A DNA stretch of 64,000 nucleotides from Oryzias latipes (GCF_002234675.1 NC_019863.2:1689609-1753608), one strand, 5' to 3'. Counted from the first letter of the stretch, positions 1-16,059 are shown. Translations and numbers: made by a program. The notes: generated by a model from the sequence alone, not told the origin.

Positions 1-1270
1 CTTCTGGGCTTCATGCCCAGATGTGAAAAACTGTCCACCTTAAAAGATCTAGAATCTGCAAAAGCAAATGTCTAAAACTGAGGTTTTAGGGGAACATAAA
101 CAAAACAAAAACTGAAAGGAAAAAAGTCGTTTAAGCAGTTTTTAGATTATTACTACATCATGAGATGTACCAGCAGATTATTACTCTTTAAGTCAAATAA
201 AAAAGAGTGTATGAGCACCAAAAGGATCTAAAGTTATTCTGTCTTGTGAAAGGAAATAAAACATACCCCCCCCCCCCCCCCCCCCATTACAGCCATTAGG
301 GGTCGTTAGTGGAAAAAAACACAAAGCTGATAAAAGAGCTTCTGTTTGGGAATTGGTTAAATTCCCAGAACAGAATCAATTTTTTTAGGGGATTCAGAGA
401 ATTGAGCCTCCGTTCCCTCATTTTAATCACTGGTCACTTCAACATGCAGATGCATGTGAGGTATTACCGTTTTCATGGAAACGCATCTGAGTTGCTTTCC
501 CCGAAGAAGAACTGAGCAGCACTGAGAAAGCCTCTTATCAGGATTAGAGTTAAGAGCTGCAGTTATTAATACATTGCTGTGCCAATTGAAAACTGAGGAT
601 CTTTGTCTGCTTGTCCCGCCTTTCCTCAACCCACCAGCCTAAAAAATCATCTTGTTCAATCATGAGAAGGATCACCCGAACACGGTGAAACCATGAAACC
701 TAAATGGATGGAGAGGGCAGCAGGTGTTTATACTAGCGGGAAAAAATACTATAACCACTTGTGTTTTGTATTTGGAAGCTTTACAAATCAAGACTCAAAA
801 GTTAAACATTAACTTGTTTTAGAATTGGGTCATTGCATAAATAATCAATAATGGAACATGAATAAAGATTGTTTAGTAGTGTTTTTTTTATTATTAAGAA
901 ACCACATGTGAGACTTGAAAAAGCTATTACTGCAGTTCACTTAACTGACTGATCACAAAACCCTGTAATACTTTTTTAATGCCTCATAGAATAAACTTTT
1001 ATAAAAGCATGGATCTTTTACGTTGTTTGCATTTCAGCTGACAGATGAAAGTGGAAATTATTGATGTGATTTGCACTTGAGAGAGAAGATTTTGCAGAAG
1101 CTCATCAATATGGGATTAGTCTCCAGATTGTTTCACAGCAAACTGGAGTGTCAAGAAATTCTTTCATTACAGCATGATTATTAATCCCTTGACAGTTGGA
1201 TTTATTTCCAGTATTTAAAAAAAGAATCACTAAAATTTTTGCTTTTATTTGATGCTAAATTAAGGTAATT
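1..1270. other. Non-genic AT-rich stretch
   Basis: I see no gene here. The stretch is AT-rich, with a poly-C run around 267-285. Short ORFs at 309-515 and 423-629 overlap on opposite strands and have no recognisable similarity. The 3' edge leads into the LINE fragment that follows. Confidence 0.5.
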
Positions 1271-1279
1271 TTAATTATG

Positions 1280-3240
1280 AACTTTGTTTTTATTGAACGT
1301 TTTCAGTTGTCGGCATTTACATACACGGGTCAGCAACCACAACAAACAACAGCACAGACACAACAAACTGCAATTGGGCTGTTTTTCTTCTTAGCATTAT
1401 TACATTTTTTTTTTTACCTACACGAAATCCTCTGAAGCTTTTATTGGTTTTCCATATATTTGTACCATTTTTGCCAATTTTTTTTGAAAATTTCTAACTT
1501 TAATTTGAGTAGAAACTTCACGTTATGTCACGTTCAGACGTCATGTTTTTCCACTGAGTACTGGTAAATGGTCCTTATGATCTTCAACCAGTTATCTTTT
1601 CCAGGGGGCTCCACTTTGTGCCATTTTTTTGTTATCGTTTTCTTGCTTGCCAATAGTAATATCCTTACTAGGTAAACATCTTCATTCAGTACAGAGTCTT
1701 CAATATTACCCAGATACAGAGTTGTAAACTCGTTTGGCAGCTGATATCCAATAACATTTTTCATGACAGTTGTTACATCATTCCAAAAAGATAGTAATTT
1801 AGGACATGACCAGAAAATATGAGTATGATTCCCTTCTTGACTCCCACATTGTCTCCAGCAAGCCTGTAGATTTTTTAGTTGTTTGCTTTTGATTTGGGGC
1901 GTTTTAAAATACCGTGTGAGATTCTTCCATATTTGAGAGCTGGTAGAAGAGCACTGTGTGAGACACATTTTAAACCAGTCTTCTTCTGTAATCTTTTGAG
2001 CAAGTTTAGATTCCCATTTACTTTTAATGTAAAATGATGAACTTTTCCTGTTTTCAGTCAAAGAACGGTAAAAAGATGAGATAACCCTTGTTTTACTGTT
2101 TTTATAAGCGTCTAATACTACTTTAGTTATACTGTATCTTTTTTTGGGTTCTAGGTTAGGTTTAATTTCCCTTGTATAAAAGTCCTGAATTTGTAGATAT
2201 CTAAACAAATCTTGATTTCCCAATCCAAATTTATTTTTTAATTTCCTAAAGCTAAGTAGATTTCCGTCTTTTGTAATTGTGTACCATGCAGTTATGCCAT
2301 TGTCTATCCAGTGTCTAAATGTTGAATCTTATCGGTTTGGTTGAAATTTTGGGTCATAAGCAATCCAACTGAGTATTTTTATTTCCTTTTGCAGTTTTTA
2401 TTCTTTAACTACTTTTTCCCATAGTTTTATTGTAAAGGATGTAATTAAGTCAACATTAATTTGGTCATAGTCAGTCTGTTTAATGTCACCTATAATCGTT
2501 TTATTGGTATGTTTAAGCTTTTAATCTCTATTTCTTTCCACCTTGCTTCATATTCTGGTACACACCAACAGACTATTGGTCTCAGCTGTGCTGCATAAAA
2601 ATATTCTTTGAGATTTGGTAATGCAAACCCCCCCTCTGTCTTTTGATAACTGAAGGGTGGAAAACCTTATCCTAGGCTTTTTTCCATTCCAAATGAATCT
2701 AGAGATGTTTTTATTCCATAAATTAAACTCATGATGTGGTATTCTTACTGGTAAAGCCTGGAATAGGTAGAGAAATTTTGGGGTGATGTTAATTTTAATT
2801 ATTTTTACTCTAGAGCTGAGATCTAAGGGGTAAGTTGTCCATTTTTGCAGATCTTTTTGCATGTTTTGTTCAATCAGATCAAAATTTGTTTCATGTAGTT
2901 TGTCAATCTCTTTAGTAAGAATGACACCCAGATATTTTATTGTCTTACTTTCCCATTTCAAATTGTAACTTTCTTTAATCTGTTTAGACGGAGAGTAGTT
3001 TAGTGTAAGAATTTGGGTTTTATCTATATTCATTTCGTATACGGAATATTGACCAAATACTTTCAAAAAGTCCATCAACATAGGGAGCTCGTTGTCTGGG
3101 TTGTTATTATTCAAAATTATTATGTCATCTGCAAAGAGGCCAATTATGTGCTTTGTGTTGCTTAATAGGGATGGATTTTTAACCAAAATGACAACCTGGA
3201 CGTACTCTTGTGGAGTATGGTCTCTGTGTCAAGGACTCCC
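1280..3240 (-). mobile_element. L1-clade non-LTR retrotransposon fragment (RT and C-terminal part of ORF2)
   Basis: On the minus strand, 3186-2548 encodes reverse-transcriptase sequence with the catalytic-box motif LFADDIIIL, followed by thumb-like sequence (KYLGVILTKE, FIWNGKKPRI). A second frame at 2223-1534 continues with the L1-type C-terminal zinc-knuckle region (CWRQCGSQEGNHTHIFWSCP). The order of the two pieces is that of an L1/Tx1-like ORF2. The N-terminal endonuclease is absent, and the two frames are separated by about 320 bases with stops, so this is a 5'-truncated, decayed copy. It lies upstream of rhoa in opposite orientation. The family call rests on motifs I recognise; the subfamily is not determined. 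Confidence 0.8.
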
Positions 3241-3621
3241 TTTCAAATTAAAGGTCTCATGAAGTCAGATGTGAAGCCATCTGTCAAAATCCTAAAGCTT
3301 GACTGAAAGTGGGTCACACAGCAGGACAACGACCACACGGATAGCAGCAAATCTATAGTGGAATGGCCTAAAAATGAGGATATAAAAATGCATTGTTTAA
3401 AAAAAAATCAAGAAGGGCTGTGTGCAAATAAATACCCAAAATAAAATAAATAAATTTATTTTCGGTAAAATGTCAGCACAGCAACCTCTGGTATTTTTAA
3501 TGATAATTTTCATTTAAGTGTGTCAAATATACATGAGTTTGTTTATGTATGCTTTGAATTAGTCTGGGAAGTAATTATTGGTCCTTAAACACAACAGAAA
3601 TAAAAGAAAAAGTATTTTAAA

Positions 3622-3851
3622 CAGGGGCGGAGCTATGGGGTGGGCGTTTGCCCCCCAATGTGTGAGTCAATGTTGGTATCACAATTGGCAAGGATTAAGA
3701 AATAATCCATGCAAACTTCTTTAAGCAGGACAAAATGACAGTTAAACATTTAGTTACATTACATTAAAATACCACATTCTCATTTGCCACCCTTCTAAAG
3801 TCTTCTGCCCCCTCCCTCCACCCATATAAAACGTTGTAGCTCTGCTTACTG
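3622..3851. mobile_element. hAT-like MITE, diverged copy 1
   Basis: Begins CAGGGGCGGAGCTA and ends with a version of TAGCTCTGCTTACTG, an imperfect terminal inverted repeat. The flanks ATTTTAAA and ATCTAAAA match at 6 of 8 positions, which suits an old 8-bp hAT target duplication. A related copy lies at about 23994-24326. It contains no coding potential. Confidence 0.45.
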
Positions 3852-4420
3852 ATCTAAAATGTATGAATATTTTCATTATTTGTGTTGTTGTTGTTGTTGT
3901 TGTTGCGTGGTAGTTTTTTTTTTTTGGTCCATTTGTTGACCCTACCCCCCTCACTTCCCTCCTGTATCCCTCACAGGAGGATTATTATTTTTAAATAAAA
4001 TAATAATAATAAAAAACAGTTTTTACTTAATATGCTATGAATTTGGGCAAAAATGAATACGTTGCAAAACTTCAACATGATTAATAAAAAGCCATACAGA
4101 CATTAAAATTGAAAATAAAAGCATTTAGAAAACAAAGTTTGGGTTATTCACCTACTGCAATTTTTCACTCAAGCATCATAAATGATGTAATCAATAAAAA
4201 TGAAAAACCTTAGCTAAAACGAAAATATTATGTGGCAATAACTGTAGAAAAAAAGGAAGAATCAATACAAAAATTGTAAGCAGAGCAAAAATGACGGTTA
4301 AACCATTTCATTAACATTAAGTTAAGTGATATTAGTTGTGTTATTGTTGTTGCGTTGTGTGTTTTTGGTCCTTTTGTTGACCCCACCCCCCTCACTTCCC
4401 TCCTGTGTAATCCTCCACAG
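3720..4420. repeat. Imperfect duplication upstream of rhoa
   Basis: Two blocks resemble each other. Sequence around 3725-3768 (aaaatgacagttaaac) recurs at about 4288-4330 (aaaatgacggttaaac). The GTT-rich run plus ggtccatttgttgaccc at about 3880-3960 recurs at about 4335-4405. The second block sits immediately upstream of the rhoa first exon. The intervening material differs, so the duplication is old or has been interrupted by insertion. Confidence 0.5.
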
Positions 4421-4504
4421 CGGCAGACAGACAGGGAACAACGACTGACGCTAACAAAGCGCCACTTTGACTTCATCTGAGCGCCTTTTTAACCCAACCA
4501 CCTG
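4400..4504 (+). promoter_or_regulatory. rhoa: Probable rhoa promoter-proximal region and non-coding first exon
   Basis: The sequence becomes GC-richer from about 4400. A strong splice donor (CACCTG followed by gtaagtg) closes a likely 5' UTR exon at 4504. The next gene-consistent acceptor is at 5340, two bases before the rhoa start codon. A non-coding first exon is the usual vertebrate RHOA arrangement. The transcription start is not determined. A second possible first exon ends at 4909. Confidence 0.45.
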
Positions 4505-5342
4505 GTAAGTGACTGGTGTCTAAACGAGCCGAGCGTCGGTCCAGCACCCCGCCGTCCGTGGTGACTTCACGGGGCACGTGTCGCCGTAAAAACCGAGTAT
4601 TTGTCGGTCCTTCCTCCTCTTCTGGCTAGCCACCTAGCTAACGGACCGAGAAAAGCCTCACCGACTTCCGTTACTGTCAGCTAGCTCGCTCCGCTAGCTT
4701 AGCCGTGCCGGGTTTGGTCTGAAGGAGGAGAACTAACATTTAAGATGGAAACCAGAAGGGGGCTGTAGCCACGGTTCTGGTTCCGGGCGTGGAGCTTTGA
4801 ACCAATGTCCAGCCCCGGCCTCAGATAACACATTTATTATTAAAAGATGGTGTAGGGTTCGCATCTGTCGTTTAGCAGCGGCTGGTTAGCTAAGCTATGG
4901 CAGCGTACGGTAAGTCTTTTGTAAACAGAACATCCGCTCGGATGAATAAAATGTAGGCCCTCGTAGTTATTATTTAGTGTGATTACAGTTTGTTTTTTTA
5001 AAGGGTGTTTAGAAATAAATCAAGTAAAAGGAGAAATGGGTGTAGCTTGGCTGGCATCGGGGTGGGTCATTATATGTCGTCGCCTGTGCGGAACTGTGTC
5101 ATCATCCAACTGCTCGACATCTGTGACTGCAGGTTTACTTCATGAAACGTTTTCTCATCTGTTCACACCGAGCTGCGACTAGTTCAGGAAACGAAATGGT
5201 TCGCCTCGGGGGCTGTTTTCAGACAGAGACGGGCGTGGGGCTTAGCTAAGGCTGAAGGTTCGTGGCATCTTTAGGCCTCAGTGACACTGAAGGAAGAAGA
5301 AGATGACATGTTCTAATGCTGGGTCTCCTCTTGTCTCCAGTT

Positions 5343-9041
<3,699 letters not shown>

Positions 9042-9832
9042 ATGGGGGGGCATGAGGACTGCTTCCTACGAGGGGGGGCAGGGGTAAAAAGAAGGAGAAT
9101 TAGGTCAACCCTGCCCCCAGATACACCCACACGAAAGACTGTTCTCCCCTGTTTTTACTAAAAGTGTAACGCTTATACTGTTTTGTCTTACGCAAGAGTA
9201 GTCAGGTTCTGTCAGTATTTTGAGGTTCTGGAAAATACTTTTTTGTACTTTTAACATAAGTAAAATCTGCCACAATGAAGCCTCCTTTAACACTTCTGTA
9301 ATCAAAGGGTCAGCTAGGGGACCTGGTGTGTCATACCTGCCAACTACAATGAAGTGCTTAAGCCCTGCCTGCTGATCTGAGGAATGTCCACAGCCAACCA
9401 GGGGGCAGAACCCGCCCGCACACTGTGACCCACACCTTTCCAACCAACTGATGCACAAGTGAAGGTTAAAATTGGAGTCTGTGCCTCATATTCAAATTTC
9501 TGGTGGCATTCCCATAACGGGACCCATTTTTCTGTTGGTAAAGATCTTTCATTTGAGTGAATCCAGCTTTTCTCACACGTGGAGGGAGCGTTTGAGACCT
9601 GAATGCTTTTGGCACATGCATTCCAGAGTTTGGGTTCAGCTCAGTGATAGTGCAACATGAAGTGCGCTTATGAGATGGTGGGCATCGCAGATTGAACACG
9701 AGCCTCGCTGCGGTCCCCGTCCAAGGGGCCTGACACACCGCCGATTTTTCACGATGAAATGTTTCAATCCCCTGAACTACTTCATCAAATACCAACCTTA
9801 TGTATCATTTTAGAACATCTGCAGTTGGGAAG

Positions 9833-9838
9833 AATAAA
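9833..9838 (+). terminator. rhoa: Polyadenylation signal AATAAA, probable rhoa 3' end
   Basis: First canonical AATAAA downstream of the rhoa stop (9041), giving a 3' UTR of roughly 0.8 kb. A family Y repeat begins shortly after, at about 9883. Confidence 0.5.
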
Positions 9839-9882
9839 ATTGTCAGTGCTCCTTGGTGGAAAACCTCTCTTTTGTTACATTA

Positions 9883-10270
9883 AAGTCCCACTCCAATCGT
9901 CTGTTGTGAAAGCGTTTATTCAAATGATGAAAATGACGTTGTTTTTAGCCCAAATCAAGAAGACTTGTTGTTTTTTAGAACATGGTTTCTGCAAAGTGAC
10001 AGGAGTTCAGTAGAAATTCACCTCTGACTTGTGGGCGGGTCTGTCTAAACCCCCTATTTCTGTCCCCCGTTTGTTAACACGCTCGCCCGCTAGCTTACCG
10101 CCCCCCACAACCCCAACTCTACATTACCGGTGGAACAAAACGTACAACATTGGAGCTGTCCAGCCGAATGCCAGGAATATGATGTTAACGCATCTGTCTG
10201 CATTTCAGTTTCAACAGAGAGCTTTTCAAAAGTCTGCTACTGATTCATCACAATCTGATTCTGAAAGATG
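9883..10270 (-). mobile_element. Family Y TIR repeat, reverse orientation
   Basis: Begins taaagtcccactcc, the inverted terminus of the family, and runs through sequence matching other copies (ctgcaaagtgacaggagtt, cttaccgccccccacaac, acattggagctgtcc). It ends near 10270 in a degraded version of the acidic SDSE-coding block. It sits between the rhoa 3' UTR and tmem43. Confidence 0.6.
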
Positions 10271-10482
10271 ACATTTTAAGCTCCACTGCCTTTATCCATC
10301 AGAAAACTGCCACAGAAACATGTTAAAAAAAAAAACCAACCCTAGTTTGTGCTGTTTTTAACATGGAGGACATTTATGAAGGAAATTAGAATCAAACCTC
10401 GTCTTTGTTTTTTCTCGTCTTAGCTGGAAACGTTCTGAACCGTAACGGCTGGATAGCTTTGATATCGTTTTTGTAACTTTAA

Positions 10483-10699
10483 CCCTTGTGCTATCTTGAG
10501 CCTCCAAGGCACTTTAACATTGGGAGTTGGGTCATCTAGACCCACTAGACAGTGCTCTGAACCTTTTTTCTTCAATGATTTGTGATCTTCACTGGTGTCC
10601 ATGGATTACATGAAATCTTTCCACCTTTATCCACCTTTGTCATGGTAGGGAGAACACCTCAATGGAAGGGGGGGGGGGTCATCTAAGATAGCACATGGG
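10483..10699 (+). mobile_element. piggyBac-like MITE (family X)
   Basis: Starts CCCTTGTGCTATC and ends GATAGCACATGGG, an inverted terminal repeat. It is preceded by TTAA and followed by ATTA, consistent with a TTAA target site of which one copy has mutated. The interior is the conserved block cttcactggtgtccatgg with a G run near its end. It matches more than ten other copies in the window. Confidence 0.75.
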
Positions 10700-10733
10700 A
10701 TTAGTTGGGGTTGTGAGGGGCTGTAAGCTAGCG

Positions 10734-10795
10734 AGAGAAAGTCTGAACTAAAGATTGATGGGATAGAGAAAGTCTGAACTAAAGATTGATGGGAT
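10734..10795. repeat. 31-bp tandem duplication
   Basis: Two adjacent copies (10734-10764 and 10765-10795) of a 31-bp unit beginning agagaaagtctgaact. It lies inside a partial family Y copy at about 10700-10910. The copies look identical, so the duplication is recent. Confidence 0.85.
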
Positions 10796-11415
10796 AGCGG
10801 CGTAGAGTTACTCAGTGCCAGTAGTCCTGCCCAAAACTCCGAGGTGAATTTTGAATGAACTACTGCTGCCGTGCACCAAAACCCCATTTTCATGGGAGTG
10901 TCTTTAAGCAAATCTTGGTCAGCCCGTGCTTTAAATTCATCCCGCTTCCAGACATGAAAACACGTGTTTGGAAACCATCTCAAACCTTCAGGTGGTTTTA
11001 TTCTGCATCAAACAAAAGTTAGACTGAGAACTTGGTTCTTTAGGGATTTGGTTTATGATTTTATTCATGCAGGATTTCAAACAAAAGCTCTGCTTCCTAA
11101 CCATCCTTTCTGTATGGAAACACCCCGGACTAAATGAGACCAGACGGCCTCCACCACCACCACCACCCCCCCAATCAGGAAAGAAGAGGATTAATGCGGA
11201 GCTGCAGTGACTGATGCCGGATTATTGCAGATGATTGATTTGCACAAATACATCCACATTTCTGGAGTCTTTTTAATCCAGTGCTATTCTGATGAAGCCT
11301 TTCAGCTGAAAGCTTGCGTGGTCGTCATGTACCGTTTGAGGCTCCTGGAGGTAAACACAGCAAAAGCTGAATCCTCTCGAGTGACGAGGTAAACATTTAA
11401 GGGACAAGGCAGCTT

Positions 11416-11491
11416 GTTTTTGGAGAACTTTGTCTTGTGCTAACGTTGGAAGTGGGGTCATCTGGACCCCACAAGACGGCACAAGGGATAA
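11416..11491 (+). mobile_element. Short family X MITE fragment
   Basis: Contains gtggggtcatctggacccca followed by caagacggcacaaggga, the right terminal repeat of family X. The left end is only cttgtgctaacg, so the internal part is deleted. A further fragment with the ggggtcatctggaccc core lies at about 11568-11590. Both are just downstream of tmem43. Confidence 0.65.
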
Positions 11492-11618
11492 ATGATCAGG
11501 CGTCAAAGGTAAAGTCTGTGCACCGGGCTACTAAACCACAGCCACCGTGAAGATGAGGATGGCAACAGTGGGGTCATCTGGACCCAGTAAAATGATAGCT
11601 TCGCAGCCTCAGGCACAG

Positions 11619-14600
11619 TCATTCATCCTTCTTGGCTAGCAGCCCCATGCGGACCAAAAAGACCGGAAGCGCTGCCACTGCAGTCAGAGCGGCCGCCACC
11701 AGGGGGCGGTAGAAGAGCCAGCCCGCCGCTATGACGATGAGAGACAGCGAGCAGGAGACGCACAGGGCAAAGATCTTCAGGCCGACCGACACCAAGTCCC
11801 TGACGATGGGAATCCAACTCACTGCAGACACACAGGAGGATGAAGAGCCAGGGCAGCATGGGGGGGGGGGTCAGAGAAGGTCAGTGAGCAGAGGTTTACC
11901 CAGCGTGTGAAGGATGCGCGTGACCAGCTGAACGCCGATGAACATGAGGGCCCAGCCTGCTGCCCGGAGTCCCCACGTCTTCAGGCTGTTCAGCTGCTGC
12001 TCCTTTGCAAACACCTCCTGCAGGAAACAGAGCACGCCGTCACAAACAACACAGCACGCCGTCACAAACACGCGCTTCTTTTAGCGACAAAATCAAACTT
12101 CAGCACACCTCTGCAGAGAGCTCCTCCTCATAAAGGATCTCCAGAAGGTGACCTGCTTTGGTTTTAAAGGCCACCAGCTGCTCCCCCCTTTGCATGGCCA
12201 CAATACTGACCTGAAACGAGCAGAGCAGTGTTTTAGTGCAAGACCTGCTGACCTCTCCAGGGTGTAACACACCGTCACCCAAGTTACAGCAGCTAGGATA
12301 GGCTCCAGCAACCCCTTGATCCCAAAGGGGATTCAACAGAAAATAGATGAATGTTACATTTATTTTGGAAGTTTTTCAAGTTATTTTGAGAAAAATTCTT
12401 TTAATCTTTCAACATTTGTGTTAAATTTATGGTGATTAAATGGTAAATGGCGTGTATTTATTTACAACTTTACTGCCTTCCTTGAAGTGTGTGCGTTACA
12501 GACACAGTCCCATTCACACACACACACACATTCACACACTGACGGCGGCTCCACTGCTGAACGCCGGCACCAACCTATATGCTTCCAAATTGATTTTTCT
12601 GAATTCCTTTAAGAGATTCGCCTTCTTTCAGCATCACTTTGGTTTACTTGGGGTGTTAATCTTTGTCCTGTAAAAATGTGGAGGAGCTGCTGGAACTAAA
12701 CTACAAATAAATACAAGTACCTTGCACTTTTCCAAGAACAACTACAAGATTTACTGTGTGAAATACAGATCTGCAAAAAGAAAAGCATTAATTTATCCCT
12801 TGTGCTGTCTTGTGGGGTCCAGATGACCCCACCAGAACCTTTTTTCTTCAACGATTTGTGATCTTCACTGGTGTCCATGGATTACATGAAATCTTTCCAC
12901 CTTTATCCACCTTTGTCATGGTAGGGAGAACACGTCAATGCAAGGGTGGGGTCATCTGGACCCCACTAGATAGCACAAGTTAAGTACCACCCTGGAGCTT
13001 GTTGGGAGCACCTACAGTTTGAGGCGGGCCGAGGGGCGTGTCCTCCCCACTCAGTCCAGCGAAGGAGAACCGCACACGAATGTCCCCGACCTCAGAAGAT
13101 CAGAAACACACATTCTGGGTCAGCGCCAGAACCTCAGACCCAAGAAGACTACCGTGAGAAGTGGAGCCGCCTCTGCTTACCTGTGGCCTGAGCGGGAACT
13201 GAGTGTGATAGAAGTAATCATCATGAACGGAGAGGAAGGAGTCCAAGAGGGAGCGTGGAAAAGCCCGCAGACTCAGAGTCTGGAACTTGTTGATTTGGTC
13301 CACCAAACCTGAGGTTGAGCCATGGAGAAAGAATTACATCTGAGTGCAGCGTCTGCACCACAGGTTGGATTGTTGGCTCAAAAACAACAACAACCTTTAG
13401 ACAAAGTGAAAGGTCCAGCCTGGACTGCAGGAGCCACCACTGTCACACTCTCAACCGCCATGGCACTTCCATGAAAGGGACATGTCAAGTTACATCACAC
13501 ACACGTGGAGGTCTGGTCTTCATCATGGCATACCTGGGGTTTTGGTGACCTATTTCTTGATCAAAATTCCTGCTGTTGATCAGCTCCGACTTCCACTCAG
13601 TGTCTGGAGCAAAACAAAGAGAAGCACATCTTTCCGGGGCCAAAGCCAATCGCAGCCAAAGAGGAGAAATAAGGGGGGAGCCACTCACTGTAGGTGTAAG
13701 TGGTCTCTGTTTTGGATTCTCCGTTCTCCTGATAGTCTCTGAAAGTTCATTTGAAAAACTCTGACATGTTGGCAGATCCCTACATTCTTGAACTTGGTCC
13801 TGCAACACTGACCTGCTCTCCCTGTACTCCACCCACTGATACATCTCCACCTCCCTCTTCAGCTTCACCGCCTGCACCACCACCTTGTAGTTGGGGTCAT
13901 GAAGAGCCTGCACACACAGAGATGCACATTAACACTGTAAGTCCCAGCGCTCTTTTCATTATGATTGTGCCGTTTTTACAGACAATCAAAAAAAAAAACT
14001 TTCATTCTTCAGGACAGTTTCTGCATAGCGGCAGGAGTTTATCAGAAATTTGCCTCTCAGTTGCAGGCAGGACGGTTGGCGCAGAGCAACCCCGCCCCCC
14101 TTTCCCCCGCCTGTTGTTGAGAGCAGGGAGAACTTATTTTTTTCATGATATTTTTTCTTTACTGCAAGTTCTAAACTGGCCAATCAGATGCTTCGATGAA
14201 AGTATGTGGAGCACAACAGGATGTCGCATGTCGAACCTTCACAAATTTTGATTGACAGATTCTCCTAAGCACGCTTTCAGTGATAGAAGTGGCTTTCCAA
14301 CAAGCTCATCACTGAGCGGACAGCTTGACAAGCGTTGACTGAGACCGACTTGGCCCAATCACTGCTTACTGACCATCTCTGGCTCCAACGTGGTCACATC
14401 CGTAGTTCTAAAGAATTGACTTCATTTTGTTGGAGCAGGAAGAAAGTCATTTTTTCTGGCTGATGTCACACTCACTCAGCCCAGTTCTTCTATAGTCATT
14501 GGTAAAAACTCTGAATTTTGTCATTAAAGTCCCACCTTTTTTTACCTTAAATCCCCTTTGTATTAAAAAAAGGTTATTATTCAAATGCTATTACAGTAGT

Positions 14601-15957
14601 TTAGGACAGAAGCATAGAAATAAAGAGATATTTCATCATTTGTCAATGACACTGGATTAAGAATTTTCAAAATCAACATCAACGATCCAGAACAAAGGTA
14701 ACTTCTGCACAGCAGCAGCGCTCATTGGGTTCTACCTGAAAGGTGTGGAGCTTTGCAGACAGGTGAACTAAACGCTGATTGTTCTGCAGTTCTAGGTCGG
14801 GGTGAGGCCCCAGAGACACCACCTGAGAGAAACCTTCATCCAGGGAGGATGCGGTCTGCAGAGCCCGACCCTGAAGAAACAGACGGAGAAACCCGACAGG
14901 TGACGATCCAGACCCGTGGCGGCTTCATCTGATGACTGACAGAGCCGTGCTCCTTACCTCGTTGGTGAAAAGAACATAGATCGAGAGAAAAAACAGTCCA
15001 ATACCGAGGACTGTTCCTCCTGCAGTGTCGCCCAGTTTCTCCAGGAATCCAGGGTTGTGTTTGACAGTGACCCGCCTGTGTTGATCTGGCACTTTACCTG
15101 GATGCTAACACAACAACACCTGGATGTACACAAATGCTGGAGGAAGACACTGATTTCACAGTAATAAGTGTAAATGCATTCTTACAGTGGCCCAGAAGGG
15201 TCACAACACTTTAGATTTCGCACACCCAAATAACACACTATAATTTGTCACAACATTAAAAAAAAAAATCACTCACAACACAAAACAACAATTCACAACA
15301 CTTTAATTCAGTGAGTTAAAGTGTTGTGAGTTATTATTTGGTGTTGTGAGTTAATTTTTTTTAGTGTTGTGACGAATTGTAGTGTTATTTTGTGTTGTGA
15401 AAGTGTTGTGCTGTGACCCTTCTGAGCCACCGTACATTCTAAATGAGGGAATGTACCAATGCATAATCTACAACATGAATAAACAAGAACTACAAAAAGT
15501 CTATCCTTAGCAAAAAGTACTACATTACAAGTGTATTTATTACTTTTACTTGAGTATAGGCTTGGCAAATATACTAGACCACGTATGTGTACCAGTGTAG
15601 GAAGTATGCTAATTGAATACTTCTATCTAAAGACCAAATTGAAACATTTTAAGTTTACTATAGTATCTGAAAAGCAGCCTTCAAGTATACTGCCTCTGTT
15701 TAACTTAAACATAGACTAGACTACTTTTTGCTAGGGGTAACTTCCTATAATACTCCCCAATCGCAGTTCATTCATTCTTAATCAACTGTGATGTCCGTGA
15801 TAACTACAGCAAGAAGAACTAGTATTAAAGCAGACTAACTGGTTCAATCACAAAAGACAAACTCTTCTGTCCAGAACAGCATGTTTAAATATTGGTACTT
15901 GCTTAAAAAACACGCCAGAAATGTAATAAATTCACTTACAAACTGTGCAGAAGACAT
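11619..15957 (-). CDS. tmem43: Transmembrane protein 43 (LUMA)
   Basis: Twelve coding exons on the minus strand, 5' to 3': 15957-15940, 15104-14958, 14870-14736, 13907-13813, 13738-13689, 13603-13534, 13465-13395, 13308-13181, 13090-13016, 12210-12109, 12017-11900, 11821-11619. They join in frame to 403 residues (human TMEM43 is 400). TMEM43 is an inner-nuclear-membrane/ER protein that binds emerin and lamins. Visible features are an N-terminal membrane segment ([15 protein letters not shown]), a long luminal domain ([29 protein letters not shown]), and C-terminal hydrophobic segments ending AKKDE. The serine equivalent to human Ser358 (changed in a familial cardiomyopathy) is present as Ser361 in CSLSLIV. 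Exon 5 needs the acceptor before AGACTATC, because a nearer AG shifts frame. Introns hold SINE/MITE material. The tiny first exon is inferred from its ATG and donor. Confidence 0.93.
12797..12980 (+). mobile_element. Family X MITE in tmem43 intron
   Basis: Runs from CCCTTGTGCTGTCTTGTGGG to GATAGCACAAG with the internal block cttcactggtgtccatgg. The perfect subterminal arms gtggggtcc/ggaccccac are clear here. It lies in the tmem43 intron between coding exons 9 and 10. Confidence 0.75.
13960..14110 (-). mobile_element. Family Y repeat fragment in tmem43 intron
   Basis: Matches the reverse-oriented Y copies at 9883 and 50265 (gacagtttctgcatagcggc, aggagtttatcagaaattt). It is truncated at both ends and located between tmem43 exons 3 and 4. 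Confidence 0.5.
15183..15434. mobile_element. 252-bp hairpin MITE with perfect 6-bp target duplication
   Basis: The left end TACAGTGGCCCAGAAGGGTC is inverted at the right end (GACCCTTCTGAGCCACCGTA), and the interior is largely self-complementary with repeated cacaacac/gtgttgtg motifs. The direct repeat CATTCT occurs immediately outside both ends (15177-15182 and 15435-15440). It is non-coding and lies in the first intron of tmem43. The superfamily is not assigned. Confidence 0.75.
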
Positions 15958-16059
15958 TTTTCCGGCTCGATTTACTCTTTTAACAACAGTTGAGTTGATG
16001 TTAGCAAACTGAAAGACTGTGGACGCGCAGGTTAGCTTTACCTTACAGAGTATCCCGAC

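Noticed and set aside
9105-9795. Minus-strand frames downstream of rhoa
   Set aside because: In the rhoa 3' UTR; no recognisable protein.
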